Shown: one piece after another, positions 14,966 to 23,646 of the stretch | Position numbering within the stretch: the first letter of the stretch is position 1 | How the letters are laid out: each line of letters opens with the position of its first letter | Source of the DNA: Limnothrix sp. CACIAM 69d | GTDB taxonomy: Bacteria > Cyanobacteriota > Cyanobacteriia > CACIAM-69d | Reading direction: 5' to 3' | Length of the DNA: 64,000 nt | Assembly: GCA_001913845.2 (NCBI GenBank) | Contig: MKGP02000018.1 | Coordinates: forward strand, 52,454 to 116,453 | Position numbers and translations under genes: made by a program | The notes under the pieces: generated by a model | Seen by the model: only the letters and a program-made list of their open reading frames with translations | The model's database searches: none | What the model was told of the DNA's origin: nothing

Positions 14966-17398
14966 TTAGGGGCGATCGCGCCAGGGTTGGGCGGTGGTGA
15001 GGTGGTGATGATAGAGCAGCACCCAGAACCGATAGCCGGTGGGGTCGGTGGGGTCGGGGCGGAGGATTTCCTTTTCGAGCAGTTTTTGCAGGGGGCGATC
15101 GTCCTCGGGGCGGAGGGGTTGCTGGGTCAGGAGTCGTTCTAACAGGATGCGTTGGGACTCCGTGAGCGAGCTTCGCCAAAATTCCTGAAGGATGTTGCTG
15201 CTGGATTGGATCGACCGATCGAGGGCGCGATCGACATCCTCCACCGTAGCGCGGCGGCGTTGTTCGTGGTTCAGCAGTTGCACCACTGCATAGCACAGGC
15301 TTTGAGTCCAGCAGGGGTGGCCGGCTGTCCAGTGCCAGATCCGATCGACTGCGGCGGGGTCGTAGATGTCGGGGAAGGCGCGATCGGGTTCGGGTTTGAT
15401 GATTAGGTCGCGGCTGTCGGCTTCGCTGAGGTAGGAGACTTTGACGGTGCGGGTGTTGATCAGGTAGTCGCTCCAGTAGGGGGCGAGTTCGCTGGGGTCG
15501 TGGGAGCCACAAAACAACAGCGTCCAGGCGCGGCGGTTTTGGAAAATGTAGCGAAAAAAGTTGAGGGGGGCGTGGCTGTCGGTAGTTTTGACGAGGGCTT
15601 CTAGGCGTTCGTATTCATCCAAGCAAAGCCAGAAGCGGCGATCGGGATAGCGCTGTTCAATTTCGCTGAACCAGTGCTGAAGTTCGGAGAAGGGATCGTC
15701 TTTGAGGGCTTGGGCGTTGGGTGGGGGGAACTGGAGGTTGCGGGCTTGGTCGGCGGCTTTGGTGATGTCTTGGGCGAGGTTGCGGGCAAAGCCGGCCAGG
15801 CTGGTGGCGGAACCGGCGGAGCCTTGCAGGTCTACGCGCAGGGGCACGATGCGGCTGTTGAGGCAACGGGGCAAGTAGTTGAGGGCCCAGCTTTTGCCCA
15901 TGCGTCGGTTGCCCCACAGCAGCAGCATGGGCGGCGAGCTGGCCTGGGCGAGGTTTTCGAGTTCTTGGAACACGTCGCGTCGCCCCCGAAACTGTTGGAC
16001 GGCGGCGGGGTCAATCAGGCTGGCGTTGGGGCTGTAGGGATTGGGAATTTCGCCGGTGCGTTGGGCGGCTTCGCTGAGGCGGTCTTGCAAGTCTTGGATC
16101 GCCTGTTGCCATTGGCGCACGGCCCGCAACAAATCAGGAATCAAGGCGCGATCGGGTAGGGCGGCAATGTCTCCCTTGAGATTTTCTAGGGCTTGCTTGG
16201 GTAATTCCAAGTTTTCCCGTTGGCGATAGGGACTGGTAGCCGCACCGCTAGCATGAATATCTCTAGCCAGCTCCAGAAAACGCAACAAAATTGGATTGAT
16301 GCGATCTTTTTTTCTGACTAATCGAGAGAAGAATTGGGAAAATTGCCATACCATTCGATCAAATGAATCAGACACCCAATCTGGCTCATTGGCTTCATCA
16401 TCGAAGCTCTGATTGGGAATCCAAGCAATTTCCTGAGCAACAGCCTTGATATCTTGCACATTGCGACAGTCTGCAAGCCGGAGGGTCGCGATACTATACA
16501 TGACCTGACGAGCACGCTTTTTTTGATTCGTAAATTCCAATAAATACTCTAGTTCTTGTTTCCCTAGGTGGGGTGATTCTTGATAAAGCCGAATTAGATT
16601 TCTATTTAAAAATGGCAAAGGCAAATAAATAATTTCATCTAGACGATAGGGCAAATAGGGAATGGCTGCTGCTACTGAATTCCCAATCATGAACCGATCC
16701 AGGACTAGCGACCAAACCGGCATGAAAATACCCCAATACATCCGGAAAATTCCTAAAAGCCAACCAATCGTAAAGGTCACGCCTCCCGCCACGCCTCCCG
16801 CCACGCCTCCCGCCACACCTCCCGCCACGCCTAACGCCACGCCTACCGCCACGCCTCCCGCCACGCCTCCCGCCACGCCGTACGCCACGCCTCCCGCCAC
16901 GCCTACCGCCACGTCTACCGCCATTCGGCCAAGCTCACCAGGTATTAATAGTCCTATCAATAAACTCAACCCTAATCCTAGGGTGAATATGACAGCCGCC
17001 ATCAAATAGCGATTACGTTGTGACCGGCCTCGACGGGCTAATATCGATCCAATTAACCAGCCCACTAAAATTGATCCAGCTCTGACAAAATACGTATCTG
17101 TCAGGAAGTCAAAGTTGCTGAACTGCCCTAGCCCACCAATGATCATGGTGATCATGATTGGTACAACTACCGTCAGCCACCAGGCTTGGTTCACATAATC
17201 CTCCAATCGTCGATTATTTGGATCCTTTTTGAGTAAAAGAAAGGGATTAGAGTTTAACTTCAAATCAGGATGAATTGTCTTCAGTTCAGCCTGTAGTGAA
17301 AAGGGTTTGAAATAGCTGAAATAGAGCAACCGCAAAGCAGAGCGAACCGATCGCCCAAACTGTGCCCAAGACTGAGCCTGCTTCGGTTTATTTCTCAT
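14966..17398 (-). CDS. Membrane-embedded P-loop ATPase with Gly/Val/Ala repeat
   Basis: The 810-residue protein has a soluble start, membrane helices at about 72-92, 104-120 and 131-153, a tetrapeptide repeat of the type GGVA at about 163-207 that is probably membrane-embedded, and a further helix near 208-232. The C-terminal half is an AAA/STAND-type ATPase: an entry motif FRGRRDVFQELENL near 470, P-loop GNRRMGKS at 496-503, Walker B FWLCLDEYE at 589-597, then a C-terminal winged-helix-like part. The start overlaps the end of the upstream ATPase gene by 11 bp, so they form an operon. Such architectures occur in cyanobacterial signalling and defence proteins. Function is unknown. Confidence 0.75.
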   Translation of the reverse strand: MRNKPKQAQSWAQFGRSVRSALRLLYFSYFKPFSLQAELKTIHPDLKLNSNPFLLLKKDPNNRRLEDYVNQAWWLTVVVPIMITMIIGGLGQFSNFDFLTDTYFVRAGSILVGWLIGSILARRGRSQRNRYLMAAVIFTLGLGLSLLIGLLIPGELGRMAVDVAVGVAGGVAYGVAGGVAGGVAVGVALGVAGGVAGGVAGGVAGGVTFTIGWLLGIFRMYWGIFMPVWSLVLDRFMIGNSVAAAIPYLPYRLDEIIYLPLPFLNRNLIRLYQESPHLGKQELEYLLEFTNQKKRARQVMYSIATLRLADCRNVQDIKAVAQEIAWIPNQSFDDEANEPDWVSDSFDRMVWQFSQFFSRLVRKKDRINPILLRFLELARDIHASGAATSPYRQRENLELPKQALENLKGDIAALPDRALIPDLLRAVRQWQQAIQDLQDRLSEAAQRTGEIPNPYSPNASLIDPAAVQQFRGRRDVFQELENLAQASSPPMLLLWGNRRMGKSWALNYLPRCLNSRIVPLRVDLQGSAGSATSLAGFARNLAQDITKAADQARNLQFPPPNAQALKDDPFSELQHWFSEIEQRYPDRRFWLCLDEYERLEALVKTTDSHAPLNFFRYIFQNRRAWTLLFCGSHDPSELAPYWSDYLINTRTVKVSYLSEADSRDLIIKPEPDRAFPDIYDPAAVDRIWHWTAGHPCWTQSLCYAVVQLLNHEQRRRATVEDVDRALDRSIQSSSNILQEFWRSSLTESQRILLERLLTQQPLRPEDDRPLQKLLEKEILRPDPTDPTGYRFWVLLYHHHLTTAQPWRDRP
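16778..16923. repeat. 12-bp tandem repeat coding the GGVA array
   Basis: About twelve copies of a 12-bp unit close to CACGCCTCCCGC (plus-strand reading), with scattered substitutions. The unit length is a multiple of three, so gain or loss of copies adds or removes GGVA tetrapeptides without breaking the frame. Confidence 0.92.
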
Positions 17399-18551
17399 TG
17401 CTTGGCTCCGATGGTCGATCCAACAAATCCATCACACTCTTGATCACACCTTGTACTTGTGGCGGTTTCAACCAACCCACTGCAATACAAGACAATAGAA
17501 TCACAGTCACCACGCCCCATAAAGTTGATTGGATTCCATCTTTCTTTGCTGCTAACCACTGGACAAACTGCCCCACGGTTTTAAACGGCCCAACGATCGC
17601 CGCGAAAATTTCCTTCCCTTGCCCCGGTTGTGGCTCCGACGGTAGCTTCACCGGCCGCGTTTGTTCCAAAAACTTTTGACGGGCCCAATCGATGGTTTTG
17701 CCCTCGTGCCGCGCCCGCCACAAATAATGCCCCGCCTTTTGCAACAGCTCCGGCTCGTACCCTTCAGGCTGCTTCACCCATTTCAGCGCCGCCGCCTTTT
17801 CTTCGTCGTTTAACCCCGCTCCCGCCCAAGGACAACTCAACAGAGTTTCCGCCGCCGCCCGGTTCAGCGGCGACAAACTCACCTTCTGCAAAATCGAAAA
17901 AAAGTCCGAGGTAATCTTCTTTTCGCGACTGTAAATCTCCACATCCCGCCGCGAAGCCACCAGCAACAACACTCGATAGTTTTGGGCACGGTTTCGCCAC
18001 CCATCATAAAAATCCATCCCAAACGCCTCGGGATGATCCATCGCATCTTCAAAATCATCCAAACAAATCAGCCAGCGCCACCCCGCATCCCGCAACAGCG
18101 CCAAAACCTGCTCCAAACTGCGGCCATCCTGGGTGCTGTCTTGGTCGATCGCCGCGATCGCCTTGCTCACCCCATCCGCGATCGTCGGGTTAGCCCGCAC
18201 CACTGACTGCTCCGCCAGATCTCGTAACAGCCGCCGATGAAACCCGCCCACTGTGCGACATTCCGCATCCTTCAGCGAAACCCCCGTCACCACCCAAGTC
18301 CCCAGATGGTTGGCTTGGGCAATATTAACCGCCTGGGTCTCAAAATATTTCAGCAGCGACGACTTGCCCAACCGCATCGCCCCATGCAAGTTCACACTGC
18401 GCGGCGACTCACAAAACAGATGAGATTCAATATCGGCGATCGCCTCGTCACGGCCAACTAGCTCGGCGCGATCGCTCAGGACTTCAGAATATTTGAATGG
18501 ATTGGATGCAAACGAAGCAGAGGAGGATGGGGGCACGATCGCGATTCCCAC
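17388..18551 (-). CDS. P-loop ATPase (STAND/ORC-like) with C-terminal membrane anchor
   Basis: The 387-residue product starts with the entry motif of a widespread bacterial ATPase group: NPFKYSEVLSDRAELVGRD at about 17-35. It continues with P-loop GAMRLGKS at 57-64, Walker B WLICLDDFE at 160-168 and the sensor-like LLLVASRRD near 195-203. A single membrane helix lies near residues 341-361, followed by a short polar tail. It is the first gene of a two-gene operon with the larger membrane ATPase and shares the NPF/GR-x4/P-loop plan with that protein's C-terminal half. The pair may act as one complex. Partners, trigger and effect are unknown. Confidence 0.78.
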   Translation of the reverse strand: MGIAIVPPSSSASFASNPFKYSEVLSDRAELVGRDEAIADIESHLFCESPRSVNLHGAMRLGKSSLLKYFETQAVNIAQANHLGTWVVTGVSLKDAECRTVGGFHRRLLRDLAEQSVVRANPTIADGVSKAIAAIDQDSTQDGRSLEQVLALLRDAGWRWLICLDDFEDAMDHPEAFGMDFYDGWRNRAQNYRVLLLVASRRDVEIYSREKKITSDFFSILQKVSLSPLNRAAAETLLSCPWAGAGLNDEEKAAALKWVKQPEGYEPELLQKAGHYLWRARHEGKTIDWARQKFLEQTRPVKLPSEPQPGQGKEIFAAIVGPFKTVGQFVQWLAAKKDGIQSTLWGVVTVILLSCIAVGWLKPPQVQGVIKSVMDLLDRPSEPSNEK

Positions 18552-18655
18552 AAAACTTGTGACAATCTTAGCCTCGTTGCTTCACTGAGGGGCGATCGGG
18601 CCAGCACTCGCCCCATCCTAACAACCTCACTAAGGCACTAATTGATCGTGAGGGG

Positions 18656-18675
18656 CAAGGGGCTTAAGCCCCTTG
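18656..18675. repeat. Palindromic repeat CAAGGGGCTTAAGCCCCTTG (perfect copy)
   Basis: A perfect 20-bp palindrome lies between the ATPase operon and xisH. The sequence around it (TCGTG before, TGTCTACGACGAT and AGAGTATC after) matches the inner part of the MITE-like copy at 5168-5300, so it may be a MITE remnant. Confidence 0.9.
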
Positions 18676-18736
18676 TCTACGACGATTGGGGTATAGAGTA
18701 TCAATTCAACTTAACCGACAGGATTAAAATAGTTTC

Positions 18737-19153
18737 ATGCCCGCTAAAGATCTCTATCACCAAACCGTTTGCAACGCCCTCATTCATGATGGTTGGACAA
18801 TTACGGATGATCCCTTAATTCTCAAAATTGGGGCGCGATCGATGTTTGTCGATTTGGGTGCAGAACGTCTGATTGCGGCTGAACGCGGTTCTGAAAAGAT
18901 TGCGATCGAGATTAAAAGCTTTCTCAGTGCTTCTCTTGTCAGTGATCTCGAAAATGCCTGGGGACAGTTCTTTATGTATGCTCGCGTCCTAGAGAAACGC
19001 GAACCCGATCGGACTCTGTACTTGGCCATAACCCAAGAAACTTTTAATACAATTTTTCAAGAGCCGATCGGTCAACTTTTATTAGAAGAGCCAGGGTTTA
19101 ATTTGGTTGTTTTTGATGCAAAAACGGAGAAAATTACAGAATGGAAGCGTTAG
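18737..19153 (+). CDS. xisH: XisH family protein
   Basis: The 138-residue protein matches XisH of the fdxN-element excision system across its length: MPAKDLYHQTVCNALIHDGW at the start, then IAIEIKSF and LYLAITQETFN. XisH has a restriction-endonuclease-like fold; Asp39 and the E58-I-K60 triplet fit its PD-(D/E)XK pattern. XisH works with XisI. In heterocystous cyanobacteria the pair is needed for excision of an element from nif genes, but homologues are common where no such element exists, as here. The reading frame overlaps xisI by 13 bp. Confidence 0.92.
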   Translation: MPAKDLYHQTVCNALIHDGWTITDDPLILKIGARSMFVDLGAERLIAAERGSEKIAIEIKSFLSASLVSDLENAWGQFFMYARVLEKREPDRTLYLAITQETFNTIFQEPIGQLLLEEPGFNLVVFDAKTEKITEWKR

Positions 19154-19500
19154 AAGTCAAGACGACACCCAACCTAGATCAATGGCGATCGCTCCTAGAA
19201 AAAATCCTCAGCGATTATGCCAAGTTGCCCTATCGCTATGGAAATGTAGTGACCTACTTAGTGGTGAGCCAAGATTGCAATCATTTCCTGCTCATGCAAG
19301 AAGGCTGGGAAGAGAATCAGAGAGTGCATGGTTGCCTAGTTCATGCCGAAATTCGGAACCAAAAAATCTGGATTCACTACGATGGCATTGAAGGTGGAAT
19401 TGCCAATGAGTTAACAGAGTTGGGAGTTCCGAAAGATTATATTGTTTTAGCTTTTCATGCTCCCACCGTTCGACAATATACGGGCTACGCGATCGATTAA
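19141..19500 (+). CDS. xisI: XisI family protein
   Basis: The 119-residue product matches XisI: CLVHAEIRNQKIWIHYDGIE, then GIANELTELGVPKDYIVLAFHAP and the closing RQYTGYAID. XisI forms a complex with XisH. It starts inside the last codons of xisH, so translation is coupled. No recombinase gene (XisF type) lies nearby. A second, broken xisI copy lies at 62535-62813. Confidence 0.92.
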   Translation: MEALEVKTTPNLDQWRSLLEKILSDYAKLPYRYGNVVTYLVVSQDCNHFLLMQEGWEENQRVHGCLVHAEIRNQKIWIHYDGIEGGIANELTELGVPKDYIVLAFHAPTVRQYTGYAID

Positions 19501-19511
19501 CTCCAGCAAAA

Positions 19512-19862
19512 TCAAATTTGATCGTGTTGGACTTCACACAGTGAAATTGCCTCGTGTTGAATGCGATCGCGCCATTCTTCGCGAATATTTTTGAGGGTAA
19601 CAACATCAACCGGGCAGTTCAACAAGTCCGATAGATCCTGAATGCAGCCAATTCGATCGAGCAAACTGCGATCGGGTCTCATCTCCACCAAAAAATCGAT
19701 ATCACTTTCGGCGGTTGCTTCCCCTCGGGCCACGGAACCGAAAATGCGAATGTGACTAATGCCGTAGTCAGCGGTGATCGCCTGGATTTGCTCCCGGTAA
19801 TGGATCAGGCGAGATCGCAATAGCAGCGTTGCGGGGGTAACTGAAGGTGTGATCGCTGGCAT
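19512..19862 (-). CDS. Minimal nucleotidyltransferase (MNT domain)
   Basis: From the ATG at 19862 this is a 116-residue protein with the polymerase-beta-type motif GSVARGEATAESDIDFLVE: G42-S43 bind nucleotide, and D54 and D56 bind metal. An in-frame start at 19940 would add a 26-residue Pro-rich leader and is not favoured. MNT proteins usually pair with a HEPN toxin and act as antitoxins by modifying it. No HEPN gene is adjacent here: the neighbours are xisI, which is convergent, and an ABC-F gene, which is divergent. It may be solitary or an orphaned half. Confidence 0.85.
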   Translation of the reverse strand: MPAITPSVTPATLLLRSRLIHYREQIQAITADYGISHIRIFGSVARGEATAESDIDFLVEMRPDRSLLDRIGCIQDLSDLLNCPVDVVTLKNIREEWRDRIQHEAISLCEVQHDQI

Positions 19863-19971
19863 GAATCGGGTGGGATGTCGGGGCAATGGGTCGATCGTAG
19901 CAAAGGTGGCGGGGGCGATCGGGGCGGGCCGTGGAATCATAGACAGTAGTGTTTAGCCCCTGCCCGATCGC

Positions 19972-21912
19972 ATGAGTCTGCTGTCTCTGAAGAATGCCCA
20001 CAAGGATTTTGGAATCAAAGAAATTCTGCGGGATGGAACCTTTAGCATCGAGCCAACGGACAAAATTGGCTTGATTGGTACGAATGGTTCGGGCAAGTCC
20101 ACACTGCTGAAAATGTTGGCGGGGCTGGAGCCGATCGACCGGGGCGATCGGCTGGTGAACCCCAACTATCGGCTGGTCTATTTGCCCCAAGATCCGCCGC
20201 TCGACCCCGATCGCACGGTGCTGGAGCAGGTGTTTGCCGACAGTGGCGAGCAAATGGCCCTGGTGCGGGAATATGAGGATTTGTCCCACCGGCTGGGTCA
20301 CACCACGGGGCCGGAGTTGGATCGGTTGATGGCCCAGTTGGCTAGCTTGGGCGACAAAATGGCGGCGGCGGGTGCTTGGGAGTTAGAAACCCAAGCAAAA
20401 ATCGTGCTTTCAAAGTTAGGAATTGAGGATTTTGAAGCGAAGGTGGGAACCCTTTCCGGGGGCTATCGCAAGCGGATTGCGCTGGCGGCAGCGTTGTTGG
20501 CCCAGCCGGATTTGTTGTTAATGGATGAGCCAACCAACCACCTGGATGCGGATTCGGTGAACTGGTTGCAAGATTATTTGCGCCAACAATTTCGTGGGGC
20601 GTTGTTGCTGGTGACGCACGATCGCTATTTTCTCGATCGGGTGACGAATCGGATCTTGGAACTCGATCGCGGCGATCTGTTTAGCTATGCGGGCAACTAT
20701 GGCTATTACCTGGAGAAAAAAGCCGAGGCGGAAACCGCTGAAAATAGCCGCCAGCGCAAGTTCCAGGGGGTGTTGCGTCGGGAATTGGAATGGTTGAAGA
20801 AGGGGCCAAAGGCACGCAGCACGAAGCAGAAAGCCCGGATTGATCGCATTCAGGACATGCGCGAAACGGAATTCAAGGCCAACCAAGGCAAGGTGGAAAT
20901 TGCTACGGCCGGGCGGCGAATTGGCAAGAAAGTGATTGAGCTAGAGAACTTGACCTATCAAGTGGGTGATCGGGTGTTGATTCGTGATTTCACTTATCAA
21001 TTTCTACCGGACGATCGGGTGGGAATTATCGGCGGTAATGGGGTGGGTAAATCAACGCTGATGAACCTGATCATGGGCAAGTTGGAACCGACGGCGGGCC
21101 AGGTCGATCGGGGCAGCACGATCCAAATTGGCTATTTCGATCAGCACTCGGATGACTTATCCGACAAAGGCGATATGCGAGTGCTGAATTACCTGAAGGA
21201 AACGGCGGAACTGGTGAAAACTGCCGATGGGCAAATCATCACGGCGGCCCAAATGTTGGAACGGTTCCTGTTTCCGCCCGACCAACAATATGCGCCTCTC
21301 AACAAACTTTCGGGGGGCGAACGGCGGCGCTTATTTCTGCTGAAGGTGTTGCTGGAAGCGCCGAATGTGTTGATTTTGGACGAGCCGACCAACGATGTGG
21401 ATGTGCAGACTTTGGCGGTGTTGGAGGAATATTTAGAGGAATTCAACGGCTGTGTGATTGTGGTGTCGCACGATCGCTATTTTCTCGATCGCACCGTTGA
21501 GAAAATCTTCGCTTTTGAGCGAGCTGGCCAGATTCGCCAATATCCCGGTAACTATTCGGTTTATTTGGATTTGCGATCGCCCGATGTGCCCAATGAGGCT
21601 CCCGAGAAAAACGGGCGATCGGCTGAGAAGAAGGCTGAGGTTGCAACTAAAGCGGAGCCAGATCAAGGCAATTCTGCCAAAGGGCGATCGCGCAAATTAT
21701 CCTACAAGGAAAAGCGCGAACTTGAGCATTTGGAAACCCATTTGCCCCAGTGGGAAGAGGAGAAGGCGGCCCTCGAAAAGCGCCTCTACGAAAATCCCCC
21801 CAGCGGCTACAGCGAGGTCGAAAAACTATCGCAAAAATTGGCAGATCTCAGCCACCAAATCGATCAAGGAACCGAGCGCTGGCTTGAATTATCTGAGCTA
21901 GCCGAATCTTAG
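19972..21912 (+). CDS. ABC-F family ATPase (Uup-like)
   Basis: The 646-residue protein has two ABC domains and no membrane part. The first has Walker A GTNGSGKSTLLK, signature LSGGYRKR and Walker B LLLMDEPTNHLD. The second has GGNGVGKSTLMN, LSGGERRR and LILDEPTNDVD. A linker rich in charged residues joins them, and a C-terminal helical tail (about 570-640) resembles the Uup coiled coil that binds DNA or ribosomes. ABC-F proteins act on the ribosomal E site and help stalled or starting ribosomes. It is monocistronic. Confidence 0.92.
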   Translation: MSLLSLKNAHKDFGIKEILRDGTFSIEPTDKIGLIGTNGSGKSTLLKMLAGLEPIDRGDRLVNPNYRLVYLPQDPPLDPDRTVLEQVFADSGEQMALVREYEDLSHRLGHTTGPELDRLMAQLASLGDKMAAAGAWELETQAKIVLSKLGIEDFEAKVGTLSGGYRKRIALAAALLAQPDLLLMDEPTNHLDADSVNWLQDYLRQQFRGALLLVTHDRYFLDRVTNRILELDRGDLFSYAGNYGYYLEKKAEAETAENSRQRKFQGVLRRELEWLKKGPKARSTKQKARIDRIQDMRETEFKANQGKVEIATAGRRIGKKVIELENLTYQVGDRVLIRDFTYQFLPDDRVGIIGGNGVGKSTLMNLIMGKLEPTAGQVDRGSTIQIGYFDQHSDDLSDKGDMRVLNYLKETAELVKTADGQIITAAQMLERFLFPPDQQYAPLNKLSGGERRRLFLLKVLLEAPNVLILDEPTNDVDVQTLAVLEEYLEEFNGCVIVVSHDRYFLDRTVEKIFAFERAGQIRQYPGNYSVYLDLRSPDVPNEAPEKNGRSAEKKAEVATKAEPDQGNSAKGRSRKLSYKEKRELEHLETHLPQWEEEKAALEKRLYENPPSGYSEVEKLSQKLADLSHQIDQGTERWLELSELAES

Positions 21913-21942
21913 GCTTCAGAATTTGATGTTGACCACCTGAGA

Positions 21943-21962
21943 CAAGGGGATTAAGCCCCTTG
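21943..21962. repeat. Palindromic repeat, one mismatch copy
   Basis: CAAGGGGATTAAGCCCCTTG, 30 bp after the ABC-F stop. As a transcript it would form a hairpin there. Confidence 0.85.
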
Positions 21963-22059
21963 TTTCCGACGATTTGGCTAGTAGCTCTATCGAGATCTTC
22001 TATAGTAGTGATTGAAGGTTTGTCGCCGTTTTCCCTCGCTGTTTTCTGTGTCATCCACC

Positions 22060-23547
22060 ATGGTTTTTGCACCGTCGCTATCGGCTACGCGCCCCGATTG
22101 GGAGGCGATCGCCCGGGAATTTGTGAATGCGCTGGGCGATCGGGCGGTGATTCGCCGCAGAGATGAACTGCTGACCTACGAATGCGACGGGCTAACCAGC
22201 TATCGCCATCGGCCGGCGCTGGTGGTGTTGCCGCGCACCACGGAGCAGGTGGCGGCGGCGGTCAAGCTCTGCAATCGGTTTCGCGTTCCCTTTGTGGCGC
22301 GGGGAGCGGGTACGGGCCTTTCGGGCGGCGCACTCCCGATCGAGGACTCCGTACTCATCGTCACGGCGCTGATGAAACAAATCCTAAAGGTGGATTTGGG
22401 CAACCAGCGCGTGGTGGTGCAACCGGGCGTGATTAACAATTGGGTGACCCAGGCGGTCAGCGGTGCAGGATTTTATTATGCGCCCGATCCATCGAGTCAA
22501 ATTATTTGCTCGATCGGGGGAAATGTGGCGGAGAATTCCGGCGGGGTTCATTGCCTCAAATATGGCGTAACCACCAACCATGTTTTGGGTCTGAAACTGG
22601 TGTTGCCCGATGGGGAAATTGTGGAGGTGGGCAGCGCGGTTCCTGAGATGCCCGGTTACGATTTAACGGGAATTTTTGTAGGTTCTGAAGGCACGTTGGG
22701 CATTGCTACGGAAGTGACGCTCAGAATCCTCAAAACTGCCGATGAAATTGCCGTTTTGCTGGCAGATTTCACCAGTATGGATGCAGCAGCCAAGAGCGTA
22801 GCCGATATCATTGCCGCCAAAATTATTCCCGGTGGCATGGAAATCATGGATAACCTCAGCATCAATGCGGTGGAGGATGTGGCTAAAACCAATTGCTATC
22901 CCCGAGATGCGGAGGCGATTCTATTGGTTGAGCTGGATGGTTTGGCGGTGGAAGTGGCCGCCAATAGCGATCGCGTGGCCCAAATTTGCCGCGAAAATGG
23001 GGCGCGCAATATTACGATCGCCACCGATTCCCAAGAACGTCTCAAACTCTGGAAAGGTCGCAAGTCCGCCTTCGCTGCTGCCGGCCATGTCAGCCCCGAT
23101 TACTATGTGCAAGATGGCGTTGTGCCGCGCGGCAAATTGGTTTGGATTCTGCAAGAAATTGCCAAACTGAGTGAGGAATATGGCTACAAAGTGGCCAATG
23201 TATTCCATGCGGGCGATGGCAATTTGCACCCATTGGTTTTATACGATAAGTCCGTGCCGGGACAACTGGAAGCGGTGGAAGAAATGGGCGGCGAAATCCT
23301 CAAGCGCTGTGTGCAAGCGGGCGGTACGATTTCTGGCGAGCATGGCATTGGCGCAGAGAAGCGTTGCTATATGCCCGACATGTTTTCAGCAGCGGATTTG
23401 GAGACGATGCAATGGCTGCGATCGGCCTTTGATCCCTTGCGTTTAGCCAATCCTGATAAGGTGTTTCCTACACCCAAAACCTGCGGGGAAGCGGCCAATG
23501 CTCAGGCTCCAGCACAGCGATTGGTTGAGGGAGTCGATCGCTTCTAA
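22060..23547 (+). CDS. glcD: FAD-linked oxidase, glycolate dehydrogenase GlcD-like
   Basis: The ATG at 22060 gives 495 residues. The N-terminal PCMH-type FAD domain has VVLPRTTEQVAAAV and GAGTGLSGGALP, and the C-terminal FAD-oxidase domain has FHAGDGNLHPLVLYD and GEHGIGAEKR. This matches GlcD, which oxidises glycolate to glyoxylate in the photorespiratory salvage pathway of cyanobacteria. D-lactate dehydrogenases of the same family cannot be excluded. GlcE and GlcF partners are not adjacent. The in-frame extension upstream to 22012 lacks family similarity. Confidence 0.88.
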   Translation: MVFAPSLSATRPDWEAIAREFVNALGDRAVIRRRDELLTYECDGLTSYRHRPALVVLPRTTEQVAAAVKLCNRFRVPFVARGAGTGLSGGALPIEDSVLIVTALMKQILKVDLGNQRVVVQPGVINNWVTQAVSGAGFYYAPDPSSQIICSIGGNVAENSGGVHCLKYGVTTNHVLGLKLVLPDGEIVEVGSAVPEMPGYDLTGIFVGSEGTLGIATEVTLRILKTADEIAVLLADFTSMDAAAKSVADIIAAKIIPGGMEIMDNLSINAVEDVAKTNCYPRDAEAILLVELDGLAVEVAANSDRVAQICRENGARNITIATDSQERLKLWKGRKSAFAAAGHVSPDYYVQDGVVPRGKLVWILQEIAKLSEEYGYKVANVFHAGDGNLHPLVLYDKSVPGQLEAVEEMGGEILKRCVQAGGTISGEHGIGAEKRCYMPDMFSAADLETMQWLRSAFDPLRLANPDKVFPTPKTCGEAANAQAPAQRLVEGVDRF

Positions 23548-23646
23548 ATACCCATCCGATCGGGAATCGGTGAGCAGGGCCGAGATGGGGCGATCGAGTT
23601 CTTGATTCAAGATTGCTTGATCGCCCGTTATCCCACCATTTGCTCA

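Noticed and set aside
16662..17009. Plus-strand frame with ATPPATPPATP-type repeats
   Set aside because: It is the antisense reading of the GGVA repeat in the membrane ATPase; strand choice follows the complete ATPase domains.
14966..17398. Reading the tetrapeptide array as a CRISPR or structural repeat
   Set aside because: Units are 12 bp, in frame and without spacers; it is a coding minisatellite.
19862..19940. N-terminal extension of the nucleotidyltransferase
   Set aside because: The 26 residues are Pro-rich and unlike the family; the ATG at 19862 gives a normal domain start.
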